8,129 bases of DNA from Chlorobiales bacterium (GCA_022360275.1 JAKSDC010000070.1:1-8129); one strand, 5' to 3'. Positions 1 through 6,520 are shown, counted from the stretch's first letter. The notes: generated from the letters alone by a model not told the origin. Numbers and translations: made by a program.

Positions 1-6
1 AGGAGG
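1..6 (+). promoter_or_regulatory. Shine-Dalgarno site AGGAGG selecting a TTG start
   Basis: A perfect AGGAGG lies five bases before the TTG at 12-14. There is no ATG at this point in the reading frame, so this site decides the start of the four-helix-bundle gene. It is the strongest ribosome binding site in the window. The window begins at its first base, so the promoter lies outside. Confidence 0.75.
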
Positions 7-11
7 CTGCA

Positions 12-582
12 TTGACTGAAGGTTTTATTCCGCCGCATGGGGGCTACAAGGAACTGCTTTCTTATAGGAAAGCACAAATTGTTTATGACGCTACGGTTCG
101 TTTCTGCGAACGGTATATTAGGAAAGGCGATCGTACCTATGACCAGATGGTTCAGGCTGCACGGTCAGGAAAGCAAAACATTATCGAGGGGAGCCAGGCT
201 TCAGGAACTTCGAAGAAAATGGAAATAAAGCTGACCAGCGTGGCAAGAGCAAGTCTCGAAAAGCTGCTTGAAGATTATCGTGATTATTTGCGGTTAAGAG
301 GGCTGGAAGAGTGGCCGCTTGACCATCCTTACACAAAAAGACTGAGAGAACTGAACAGACAATCGGATGCAGACTTATGGTACCTTCAGCAAAGGTATTG
401 AGCATCGTGATCCGGCTATTGCAGCCAATGTCATTATAGGATTGATTAAAGTAACAACATACTTACTCGATCGTCAGTTAAGGCAACTCGAAAAAGCATT
501 TGTTGAGGAAGGAGAATTGAGTGAACGTATGACCAGCGCCCGCCTTAAAAAGCGTTCCAAAAGGAGAGAGCATGAATCGTGA
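12..582 (+). pseudogene. Four-helix-bundle protein with suffix domain, frameshifted
   Basis: The first frame (12-401, TTG start) encodes 129 residues typical of the S23/four-helix-bundle family. These include an N-terminal YKELLSYRKAQIVYD stretch, RSGKQNIIEGSQASGTSKK near residues 51-69, and a following helix that ends in LEDYRDYLRLRGL. The frame then stops, but the expected C-terminal suffix domain continues in the next frame up to 582. It reads IEHRDPAIAANVIIGLIKVT and then YLLDRQLRQLEKAFVEEGEL. Joining the halves gives a protein of about 190 residues, the usual length for the two-domain form. Sense similarity seems to switch frame near 363-375, where QSDA in the first frame would lead into QTYGTFSKGIEH in the second, so one extra base or two missing bases would explain it. 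Such proteins are helical bundles related to the 23S intervening-sequence proteins and to Avd of diversity-generating retroelements, and their cellular role is unclear. No reverse transcriptase or rRNA is nearby. A sequencing error is possible. Confidence 0.8.
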
Positions 583-798
583 ACTCTGCGAGGCTTTGCG
601 GATTTCTTCAATAGTAATGCATTGGTGCATGGTATAGCAAAGTTGAGTATTCGCAGTGTCCTCAGTGTTTGTTAAGCTGAAAAAACTTCCCGAAACCAAA
701 CTCCTTCTCAAACAATCCGGCTTTTTTTTTATTTTTAGACCTTACTATTCGAAGCTGATTCAGTTGTAAAATGTTTAATCCAAATCCTAAACAGTGTC
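583..798. other. Intergenic region before the WD40 gene
   Basis: No open frame with plausible coding content is seen in these 216 bases. They hold the degenerate CTYTGCG motif, a small ATGCA/TGCAT inverted repeat with a four-base loop (617-630), a CAGTGT direct repeat near 651-668, and a T-rich run at 721-736 with no GC-rich stem before it. TAAAAT at 767-772 could be a -10 element for the WD40 gene, but no good -35 partner is visible. Confidence 0.5.
584..601 (+). repeat. Degenerate CTYTGCG direct repeat behind the four-helix-bundle gene
   Basis: CTCTGCG at 584-590 and CTTTGCG at 594-600 are two copies of CTYTGCG spaced ten bases apart, starting two bases after the stop codon at 580-582. From memory, short CTTTGCG-type tandem motifs often flank four-helix-bundle and GxxExxY genes in many bacteria, which would make this a remnant of such a flank. 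Two imperfect copies alone are weak evidence. Confidence 0.3.
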
Positions 799-1749
799 AT
801 GGGTTTTTTATCAAAATTGTTCGGAAAAAAGGAAGAGGAGCTGAAACGTCCCCAGGTCAGGGAGGATGAAGCGCTGATCAAGACGCTTGAAGGGCACGAA
901 GACCGGGTATTGGGTGTCCGGTTCAGTCCTGACGGCAAGAAGCTGGTAAGCGGCAGTTTTGATGAAAAGGTCATGCTGTGGGATGTTGAAACCGGCAAGG
1001 CACTGCATACGATGTCAGGGCATACGACCTGGGTCAAATGCGTCGATTACAGCCCGAACGGGGACAAGGTCGCAAGCGGAAGCATCGACAGTACGGTGAG
1101 AATCTGGGATGCTGAAACCGGAGCGTGCCTTCATGAGTGCAAGGGACACGATACAGAGGTGCGTATGGTTGCCTTCAGTCCCGACGGCAAAACCCTTGCG
1201 AGCTGCTCACGCGATACGCCGATCAAGCTCTGGGATGTCGAGTCGGGCAAGGAGCTGAAAACGTTGACCGGTCATACCTCTTACATAGAGTGTGTCGCTT
1301 TCAGCCACGACGGAAAAAAACTGGTCAGCTGCGGTGAGGAGCCGGTGGTTCGGCTCTGGGATGTCGCAAGCGGGAAAAATACGGCGAGTTACAAAACGCG
1401 CGACAGGCACTCCTATTCCGTCAGTTTCAGCCCGGACGATTCATTGATCATCCTGTGCGGCAGGGACGCGGCAGTCAAGATTCTCGATGCAGCTACCGGA
1501 GAGATAAAGCATATTATGGAAGGACATGAGGATGGTGTTCGCAGCGTCTGTTTCAGTCCGGACGGCAAAAAAGCAGCAAGTGTTGCCAATGATGAGTCGG
1601 TTCGTCTTTGGGACGTGGAAACCGGAAAACTGTTGCACACGTATCGAGGCCATGTGCTTGAAGTCCAGTCCGTGGATATTTCTCCCGACGGCCAAATGAT
1701 CGTCAGCGGCAGCGACGACCGCAAGATCAAATTATGGGGAATGAAGTAG
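799..1749 (+). CDS. WD40 repeat protein, single seven-bladed beta-propeller
   Basis: The 316-residue product is almost entirely WD40 repeats. Seven units of 42-43 residues run 25-67, 68-109, 110-151, 152-193, 194-235, 236-277 and 278-316, with the signature GH...FSPDGK...SGS.D..V.LWD.ETGK. Seven blades make one complete propeller, normally a protein-protein interaction platform with no catalysis. Blade 5 is degenerate: it lacks the GH pair and reads KILD where the others have LWD. The last blade ends at LWGMK, right at the stop. Residues 1-14 (MGFLSKLFGKKEEE) form a short amphipathic, Lys-rich helix and no signal peptide, so the protein is probably cytoplasmic, perhaps touching the membrane or a partner through this segment. 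No kinase, caspase or other effector domain is fused, unlike many bacterial WD40 proteins. The ATG at 799 has no clear Shine-Dalgarno site. Upstream is a frameshifted gene and downstream a decayed one, so the context gives no partner. The specific role is unknown. Confidence 0.92.
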   Translation: MGFLSKLFGKKEEELKRPQVREDEALIKTLEGHEDRVLGVRFSPDGKKLVSGSFDEKVMLWDVETGKALHTMSGHTTWVKCVDYSPNGDKVASGSIDSTVRIWDAETGACLHECKGHDTEVRMVAFSPDGKTLASCSRDTPIKLWDVESGKELKTLTGHTSYIECVAFSHDGKKLVSCGEEPVVRLWDVASGKNTASYKTRDRHSYSVSFSPDDSLIILCGRDAAVKILDAATGEIKHIMEGHEDGVRSVCFSPDGKKAASVANDESVRLWDVETGKLLHTYRGHVLEVQSVDISPDGQMIVSGSDDRKIKLWGMK

Positions 1750-1799
1750 CTCGATCCAAGCATTGATGCAAAATCGGCTATTCTATCGGAACCGGGAAG

Positions 1800-2159
1800 G
1801 TGCTTGGCGGCTACATTTTGCCAAAAGCTGACGACAGCTTATCCGGATCAAGAGACACTGAAAACAGGAGCTGCAAAAGGATTGCCCGGTTGAAGGAGTT
1901 TCATCGTGTACGGAGCATGAGTGATGCCGATCCGTCCATGGTTACTGTCCTTTTGAACGGATTTCCCGTCCTGCGGGCTATGGTGCGTTTCTATCGTCCC
2001 TATGAACACGGTTTCCTGAAAAACTCTCCCGAAGCTTTTTTCCATGTTATGTGCACGTCTGGCCTCAGGCCTGACCAACTCCTGTTGATCGACGATAAAC
2101 CTGATAACTGTAACGCCTGTTGCAGAGCAAGGATCGATAGCATATTGTTTACAGGATGA
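1800..2159 (+). pseudogene. Remnant of a HAD-superfamily hydrolase (C-terminal part)
   Basis: From about residue 55 of this open frame the sequence follows the second half of a HAD-like hydrolase. YEHGFLKNSPEAF (residues 68-80) matches the motif III region GxxKPxPEAF with its lysine, and LLLIDDKPDNCNACCRARID (94-113) matches the motif IV DD acid pair and the following helix; ILFTG is the usual strand after it. The catalytic N-terminal DxDxT motif and most of the cap are absent. The preceding bases (1750-1910) show nothing similar in any frame. The frame stops after ILFTG, where family members usually run on another 10-20 residues. The ATG at 1800 is therefore arbitrary, and the ATG at 1917 is equally possible. 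It sits between the WD40 gene and arfB, with its stop 45 bases before the arfB start. I read it as a decayed gene that cannot encode an active phosphatase; an expressed small protein is less likely. Confidence 0.5.
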
Positions 2160-2203
2160 GGCTGATATATGTCCGGCGGAGAACAGATGAAAGATTGGTG
2201 ACA

Positions 2204-2614
2204 ATGAGAGTTTCAGATACCATAACGATCCAGGATGCGGAGATCGATATCCAGGCTGTGCGATCACAAGGGGCCGGCGGGCAGAACGTCAACAAGGTTG
2301 CAACAGCGGTTCATCTGCGATTCGATATTCGTGCCTCCTCTCTGCCGGATTTCTGCAAGACAAGGCTTCTCAAGCTTCATGACAGGCGGATCACGAAAGA
2401 TGGTGTTATCGTCATCAAGGCCCAGCAGCATCGTTCTCAGGAGAAGAACCGACAGGAGGCTCTGAATCGTCTGCAAGCGATTGTTCAGGATGCGGTGAGA
2501 GTGCGAAAAGCAAGAAGAGCAACACGTCCCACCGCCGTTTCTCGACAGAAACGGCTCGAAGACAAGGCTCGGAGGAGTCGAATAAAAAGTTTGCGGAGAA
2601 AGGTGGATGAATAA
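2204..2614 (+). CDS. arfB: Alternative ribosome-rescue factor / peptidyl-tRNA hydrolase ArfB (YaeJ)
   Basis: ArfB hydrolyses peptidyl-tRNA on ribosomes stalled at the end of a truncated mRNA, freeing them without tmRNA. The 136-residue product matches E. coli ArfB end to end in length and order. It has an N-terminal strand TITIQDAEIDIQAVRSQG, the catalytic GGQ at residues 25-27 inside GAGGQNVNK, then HLRFDIRASSLP, DGVIVIKAQQHRSQEKNRQ, and a basic tail (TRPTAVSRQKRLEDKARRSR). That tail is the part that fills the empty mRNA channel and distinguishes ArfB from the longer release factors RF1 and RF2. I chose the ATG at 2204 because it places the N-terminus as in E. coli; an in-frame ATG at 2156 would add 16 unrelated residues. 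No good Shine-Dalgarno site is visible. The gene lies just after a HAD remnant and ends at a hairpin terminator, so it is probably transcribed alone or by read-through from upstream. Confidence 0.93.
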   Translation: MRVSDTITIQDAEIDIQAVRSQGAGGQNVNKVATAVHLRFDIRASSLPDFCKTRLLKLHDRRITKDGVIVIKAQQHRSQEKNRQEALNRLQAIVQDAVRVRKARRATRPTAVSRQKRLEDKARRSRIKSLRRKVDE

Positions 2615-2661
2615 AAGAAAAGGCTATCTCAGCTTTAATTCTGAGACAGCCTCTTTCTTTT
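2614..2661. terminator. Bidirectional intrinsic terminator between arfB and the exported protein gene
   Basis: AGGCT-A-TCTCAG (2621-2632) pairs with CTGAGA-C-AGCCT (2641-2652) around an eight-base loop: 11 base pairs with one mismatch. The stem is flanked by an A-rich run on the left (2613-2621) and a T-rich run on the right (2654-2661), so it can stop transcription from both sides. It begins at the arfB stop codon and ends 22 bases before the stop of the convergent minus-strand gene. Confidence 0.85.
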
Positions 2662-2682
2662 CCGGTGGCTTCGGCAGAGCTG

Positions 2683-3312
2683 TCAGATGGTCTTTGCTGT
2701 GATCTTGTAAAGCCCGCCGGTGTGTTCGCCTGAACGGGTTGTTTTCATGAAATCGAGATCCATGATAACGCCGCCTGTTGTGGCCCGGCTTTTTGCGATT
2801 CCGTTCAAATCTACTTTGATTGATTTGCCGGATTTTTTCCCTTCGGTTACTTTAGAGTTCGACATCTCTATAACAGATTTTCCCCTTTTCAGTGTTTTAC
2901 CGTTGTTCGGTATCTCTATGCTTATTTCCGCTTTGCCGTTAGGGGAAAAGCCTCGTACAGCCCAGATGTCTGGAAGAGAAACGGTAACCAGATCGTTGTC
3001 AAGCTCGAGCTTTGCATCCCTGAGATTCTTGGGTTTGAGTTCATCGTTATCATTGACAATGCCCGACCACGCAACATTCATGGAATTGTCTCCTTCATCG
3101 ATTGTTTCCGAAGAGGGTTTCTCGAAATTCAGCTCAAGCGCTGAATAGTAATGTAAAATGATAAACTCGGGCAGGGTTGCTGATACTTTGGCTTCACCGC
3201 TTGAAGATGATTTTTTAGCGGCCAATGCTTCTGTTCCGTTCATCGGCAAGGCTGCTGCTGTAAGAAGTGCAGCACTTACAAGCATTGATTTGAACATGTG
3301 GAAGGTTTTCAT
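2683..3312 (-). CDS. Small exported protein of unknown function
   Basis: I do not recognise the family of this 209-residue protein. Residues 1-31 form a clear signal peptide: MKTFHMFK, a hydrophobic stretch SMLVSAALLTAAALP, and an ALA site before A32, with no lipobox. The mature part starts with a Lys/Ser linker (33-41) followed by TLPEFIILHYYSALELNF (46-63). After that come alternating polar and hydrophobic stretches that look like beta strands, for example DNDLVTVSLPDIWAV, KAEISIEIPN, KSIKVDLNGI and GVIMDLDF. It ends in GGLYKITAKTI, which resembles the closing strand of secreted beta-sandwich or fimbria-like subunits; that link is inference only. No cysteines remain in the mature part. The ATG at 3312 is chosen because it begins the signal peptide and has GGGAG six bases upstream; a longer frame to 3396 would put 28 extra residues before it. 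It follows the sugar dehydrogenase gene across a 282-base gap and shares a terminator with arfB. Confidence 0.85.
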   Translation of the reverse strand: MKTFHMFKSMLVSAALLTAAALPMNGTEALAAKKSSSSGEAKVSATLPEFIILHYYSALELNFEKPSSETIDEGDNSMNVAWSGIVNDNDELKPKNLRDAKLELDNDLVTVSLPDIWAVRGFSPNGKAEISIEIPNNGKTLKRGKSVIEMSNSKVTEGKKSGKSIKVDLNGIAKSRATTGGVIMDLDFMKTTRSGEHTGGLYKITAKTI

Positions 3313-3318
3313 GACTAT

Positions 3319-3323
3319 CTCCC
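3319..3323 (-). promoter_or_regulatory. Shine-Dalgarno site GGGAG for the exported protein gene
   Basis: Read on the minus strand, GGGAG stands six bases before the ATG at 3312-3310. It supports the start that gives a proper signal peptide over the longer upstream frame. Confidence 0.65.
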
Positions 3324-3529
3324 GTTTGAGGTTGTGAAAGAGAGTGTTGCTTTTTTGGGTAACGCTAACCATGTGGGGGCAAAAGGTATGCCACAATGTT
3401 GTTCACGATGATTTTTTATCGCGGATCCCTTTTTTAGTAAGGTCTTATGGCTGTTACGTATATCCGGAGGGAGTTGTTTTAGGGAGATATGTTTTGTGTG
3501 GTGTGGCAGAATTGCAACAGTTGTGTCAG

Positions 3530-3549
3530 AAAAGACGGGCGGTTCGTCT
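3530..3549 (-). terminator. Possible weak terminator after the sugar dehydrogenase gene
   Basis: On the minus strand AGACG (3549-3545) pairs with CGTCT (3537-3533) around a seven-base GC-rich loop and is followed by TTTT-like sequence ending at 3530. The stem is only five pairs and lies 46 bases after the stop codon, so this is a weak candidate. Confidence 0.3.
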
Positions 3550-3594
3550 CATTTTATGCGTTCCTGCCGCTGTGTTTTGCATGGGAATTTGTTG

Positions 3595-4740
3595 TCAGGG
3601 GCTGGGGGAAGGCTCAAGACGAAGCAGTCTGCCGTTTTTGCTGTCCGTTAAGAGGTAAAGATATCCGTCAGGACCTGTGCGGACATCCCGGATTCGTTCT
3701 CCCAAATCTTTCAACAGGATTTCCTGTCCGATAACCTGTTCATCCTGAAGAACCACTCGTCTAAGATGTCTCTGCACCAGTGCTCCGATAAAGATATTGT
3801 TTTTCCATTCGGGAAAGGCGGAGCCGTTATAAAACGTCATTCCTGAAGGAGCAATAGAGGGAACCCAGTAAACAACCGGCTGTTCCATGCCGGGAGCAGC
3901 TGTTTTTTCAGAAATGATAGCTCCGTTGTAATCAACGCCGTAGGTTATGACGGGCCAGCCGTAATTTGCGCCTGGTTTGAGTATGTTGAGCTCGTCACCG
4001 CCTTTAGGGCCGTGCTCGTGGAACCAGATCTTTCCTGTTTCCGGATGAAGGGCGATACCCTGTACATTGCGATTGCCGTAAGTGTACAGGGCAGGCTGGT
4101 ATCCTTTACGGCTGACATACGGGTTGTCTTGCGGGATGGAGCCGTCAGGGTTGATGCGGATAGTCGTGCCGAGGTGGTTTGAGGTATTCTGCGCCTCATG
4201 CATCAGGCCCTTTTCGCCCAGCGTGATGATGAGGGTGCCATCTGGAGCCATAAGCAGGCGGGAGCCAAAGTGGATGCCGGAAGAGGTCTTGGGCATTGCC
4301 TTGAAAATAACCTGCACATTCCTCAGTGACGTGCCGTCCAGAACTGCACGGGCAACCTCGGTACCGTACCCTCCCGGTCCTTCGGCGACAAAAGAGAAAT
4401 AAATGGTCCGGTTTGTCTCGAAATCCGGGTCCGGGATGACATCGAGCAGCCCGCCCTGGCCGACGGGATAAATCTCGGGCAGGCCGTTTACAACGTGAGG
4501 TGTATCGTCGTCATTTTTAAACAAGAGTAATCTTCCCCCTCTTTCGGTAATCAAAAAATCACCACCGGGAAGAAACGCTACAGACCAGGGAAACTCAAGG
4601 TCGCGAACCACGGTTGTAATCCTGAAGCCCTGCGATGCGGCAGTCTGTTCGGATTGTTCTGCTGCACATGCTGTTACATGAAAACTGATAAGCAGGCAGA
4701 AAAGCGCGATATACGGAAACATCTGTCTAAAAGATTTCAA
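3595..4740 (-). CDS. Exported PQQ-dependent aldose sugar dehydrogenase (Asd/YliI-like)
   Basis: Soluble enzymes of this six-bladed propeller family (glucose/sorbosone dehydrogenase fold) oxidise aldose sugars in the periplasm with pyrroloquinoline quinone and calcium. The 381-residue length and sequence follow E. coli YliI throughout. FPWSVAFLPGGDFLITERGG (50-69) opens the propeller, VGQGGLLD is at 93-100, and SGIHFGSRLL (154-163) carries the likely catalytic His157. Further on are HEHGPKGGDELNILKPGANY (241-260) followed by GWP, and RIRDVRTGPDGYLYLLTD (349-366) closing the last blade. The N-terminus is an export signal; VTAC at 22-25 fits a lipobox, but ACA-AEQ also fits signal peptidase I, so lipoprotein versus soluble periplasmic is open. 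The start is a TTG at 4740 with a weak CCGGA six bases before it, preferred because it supplies the basic residues of the signal peptide; an ATG at residue 7 is the alternative. No PQQ biosynthesis gene is in the window, and the real substrate is unknown. Confidence 0.9.
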   Translation of the reverse strand: MKSFRQMFPYIALFCLLISFHVTACAAEQSEQTAASQGFRITTVVRDLEFPWSVAFLPGGDFLITERGGRLLLFKNDDDTPHVVNGLPEIYPVGQGGLLDVIPDPDFETNRTIYFSFVAEGPGGYGTEVARAVLDGTSLRNVQVIFKAMPKTSSGIHFGSRLLMAPDGTLIITLGEKGLMHEAQNTSNHLGTTIRINPDGSIPQDNPYVSRKGYQPALYTYGNRNVQGIALHPETGKIWFHEHGPKGGDELNILKPGANYGWPVITYGVDYNGAIISEKTAAPGMEQPVVYWVPSIAPSGMTFYNGSAFPEWKNNIFIGALVQRHLRRVVLQDEQVIGQEILLKDLGERIRDVRTGPDGYLYLLTDSKNGRLLRLEPSPSP

Positions 4741-4803
4741 GGTTGTTCCGGTTATACAAGAACAACGGGATAGGAAAGAAAAAGGTTGCCGACAATTATC
4801 AGG

Positions 4804-4845
4804 GCAATAAAAAAGCGGCCTTTGCTCAGCCGCCTTTTTTATTGC
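4804..4845. terminator. Strong terminator hairpin after the M23 gene
   Basis: GCAATAAAAAAGCGGC (4804-4819) pairs fully with GCCGC-C-TTTTTTATTGC (4829-4845) apart from one bulged C, giving 16 pairs around a nine-base loop. The A-run and T-run make it usable in both directions. It lies 11 bases after the stop of the minus-strand M23 gene and 63 bases before the TTG of the sugar dehydrogenase, so it separates those two transcription units. Confidence 0.88.
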
Positions 4846-4856
4846 ACTCAGGACAA

Positions 4857-6218
4857 TCAGTTCAATGCAGAGGCGTTATTGACAGATGATTTTGAAAGTC
4901 CCGCAACAAGAATGTCACGATTTTCAAGCTGCATGCGGAAAACCGATATCTGGGCAAGAAAATTGTCCATTTCCGCCTTCGACAGTCCTTTTGTGTTACA
5001 GGCAGACTTGAGGGCTACAAGGGGGTTTTTAAGCTTTCCATGGTGAACGACCCGGAAATCCAGATGCGGGCCTGTAGATCGACCGGTTGAACCAACGTAA
5101 CCGATAACCTGGCCCTGTTTTACTCTGCTTCCATGCCGTGCGTTGGCACTGAAACGGCTCAGGTGGAGGTATTTGGTATGATAACCGTTTGCATGAGCAA
5201 TAGTCACCATATTGCCTGCTGCGCCCTTCCTGCCGCGGAAAACGATTTTTCCTTCAGCCACTGCATAAACCGGGGTGCCTCTTGGAGCGGCGAAGTCAAC
5301 ACCGCCATGAAAGTGGCGCCTTCTCAGTATAGGGTGTGTCCTGTAACCGAAACGGCTTGAAACCCTGGAATAGTGGCAGGGGTTAATAAAGAAAGAACTG
5401 ATCAACGAATTGCCTTTTTCATCATAATAGCCGGTGTTTCCTTTTGAGTCTGTAAACCGGTATGCCGTGGAGGGGGTGTTGTCGATAAGGATCTCGGCGG
5501 CAAGTATGTTGCCGGTGCCGACAAATTCATCACCGACCCATTTCTCTTCAAACAAAATGTTATATGTCGTTCCCGGCTGAATGTCACGCTTGAAGTTGAC
5601 CTTATAGGCAAAGAGCTTCTGAAGCTGACTGATCAAGGCGTACCGGTTGCTTTTCTGGAGCTCAGCTGAAATTGATGATGATATTGTGCCTGAAAGAGCG
5701 GAAACCCTGTTCTGGGATTCAAAAGTTTCCTGCCAGATGTTGAATTGTTCCGATTCCGCTTCTTTCTGTACATGCAGAATGCTCGAGGGAGATTGCTGAT
5801 AGGTAAAACAGAGAAAATTACCCGAGGGATCTTTTTCGATAAGGTACGACTTGCCGGGGCGAAAATTTCTAATGGAAAAGCTTCCTTTGAGCTGCGTTGT
5901 TATCTCGTGTACTTGAGTCGGAGAAAGGCCTTCTCCGGTAAGAATGCTATACAGTGATTGTCCTTTTTGAATGGTTGCTTCGAAAATGGTGTTGGAAAAC
6001 TTTGAAGCTTCATCTTCTATAGTGACCTGTTCCGATTCTTCTGTTACACCGAGTTCATCGTCATACAAGTAAAAAAGTGAGGAAGCCGACAGAATCACGC
6101 CGGAGATGGTGAATACCGCAATAACAGCTGCTGCAGTAATTATTCCCATACGCTGTTTCTTGCTGATTTTTGCGAAAAACCATTCCCAGCTTTCTGTAAG
6201 CGTTTTTTTAACATTCAT
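4857..6218 (-). CDS. Membrane-anchored M23 (LytM) family murein peptidase or peptidase-like protein
   Basis: The 453-residue product has the layout of Csd3/MepM-type cell-wall endopeptidases, which cut peptide cross-links in peptidoglycan. Residues 1-23 are polar and basic, and one membrane segment follows (about 24-50, IITAAAVIAVFTISGVILSA), placing the rest in the periplasm. Residues 80-150 resemble the LysM-like/OapA domain (ATIQKGQSLYSILTGEGLSP), 175-275 the Csd3-like middle domain, and 285-400 the M23 domain with SRFGYRTHPI, HGGVD (304-308), YHTKYLHLS (346-354) and STGPHLDFRV (381-390). A tail of about 50 residues follows. The HxxxD motif is intact (H304, D308), but the usual HxH motif reads HLD: H385 is kept and the second His, normally a zinc ligand, is D387. 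Asp can bind zinc, so the enzyme may be active, altered or regulatory. The ATG has AGGAT eight bases upstream. It is divergent from the MgtC-DUF4010 gene and ends at a strong hairpin. Confidence 0.9.
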   Translation of the reverse strand: MNVKKTLTESWEWFFAKISKKQRMGIITAAAVIAVFTISGVILSASSLFYLYDDELGVTEESEQVTIEDEASKFSNTIFEATIQKGQSLYSILTGEGLSPTQVHEITTQLKGSFSIRNFRPGKSYLIEKDPSGNFLCFTYQQSPSSILHVQKEAESEQFNIWQETFESQNRVSALSGTISSSISAELQKSNRYALISQLQKLFAYKVNFKRDIQPGTTYNILFEEKWVGDEFVGTGNILAAEILIDNTPSTAYRFTDSKGNTGYYDEKGNSLISSFFINPCHYSRVSSRFGYRTHPILRRRHFHGGVDFAAPRGTPVYAVAEGKIVFRGRKGAAGNMVTIAHANGYHTKYLHLSRFSANARHGSRVKQGQVIGYVGSTGRSTGPHLDFRVVHHGKLKNPLVALKSACNTKGLSKAEMDNFLAQISVFRMQLENRDILVAGLSKSSVNNASALN

Positions 6219-6494
6219 CGTAGTCGATCCTTTGTTGTTTGTTCAATCACAAAACATGCATGTGTAGACTCGCAGCTTATCTATTTTTTTGCCCACAAGC
6301 CGGTCGTGAGCACTCTTGAGTATGACAGGATGATTCCTTATTACACAACTCTCTATGGCGGGATTTTTCAAATTTAAAAGTAAAATGAGCAAATCGCAAA
6401 AAAATCGGAGACTTACACACCCTTTTCTGAAGAAAAATACGTTGAAACAACAACTTTTCGCGTCTTTTTAAGTCAGGAACATTGTCAGTACATT

Positions 6495-6520
6495 AAAAAA
6501 GATTCTGTAGCAGCTTTTTT
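6495..6520 (+). promoter_or_regulatory. Alternative A6G/CT6 hairpin overlapping the leader structure
   Basis: AAAAAAG (6495-6501) can pair with CTTTTTT (6514-6520), with an inner CTG (6505-6507)/CAG (6511-6513) helix and a TAG loop; the ATT at 6502-6504 bulges out. This uses the bases that form the left arm of the outer helix at 6506-6511, so the two folds exclude each other. Its T-run resembles a weak intrinsic terminator, which would suit an attenuator, but the stem is mostly A-U. Confidence 0.3.

Larger units (their letters stand above)
3313..3594. other. Intergenic region between the exported protein and sugar dehydrogenase genes
   Basis: This 282-base stretch should hold the end signal of the dehydrogenase gene and the promoter of the exported protein gene, both on the minus strand. 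Open frames here (for example plus-strand 3344-3658 and 3489-3734) have no family resemblance and run into the antisense of the dehydrogenase, so I do not call them. No convincing -35/-10 pair was found. Confidence 0.5.

Noticed and set aside
355..401. Programmed ribosomal frameshift in the four-helix-bundle gene
   Set aside because: No slippery heptamer, RF2-like stop context or downstream stimulatory hairpin was found, and the family is not known to use recoding; mutation or sequencing error is simpler.
12..582. Part of a diversity-generating retroelement (Avd-like accessory protein)
   Set aside because: The four-helix-bundle fold is shared with Avd, but no reverse transcriptase, template repeat or variable repeat is seen, and the suffix-domain form is a different subgroup.
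617..630. ATGCA/TGCAT hairpin before the WD40 gene as a terminator or regulatory element
   Set aside because: Only five AT-rich pairs with no adjacent T-run; too weak to call.
735..1037. Antisense open frames across the WD40 gene
   Set aside because: They are mirror frames of the repeated WD40 coding sequence and show Ser-rich, low-complexity content typical of such shadows.
2156..2203. Upstream ATG extending ArfB by 16 residues
   Set aside because: The extra residues have no counterpart in ArfB of E. coli, while the ATG at 2204 aligns with the known N-terminus.
3344..3734. Plus-strand open frames in and beyond the gap between the exported protein and dehydrogenase genes
   Set aside because: Their products are Cys- and aromatic-rich with no family resemblance, and their 3' parts are antisense to the well-supported dehydrogenase gene.
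6254..6263. Palindrome ACATGCATGT as an operator
   Set aside because: A ten-base perfect palindrome is expected by chance at this scale, matches no operator I know, and has no second copy in the region.
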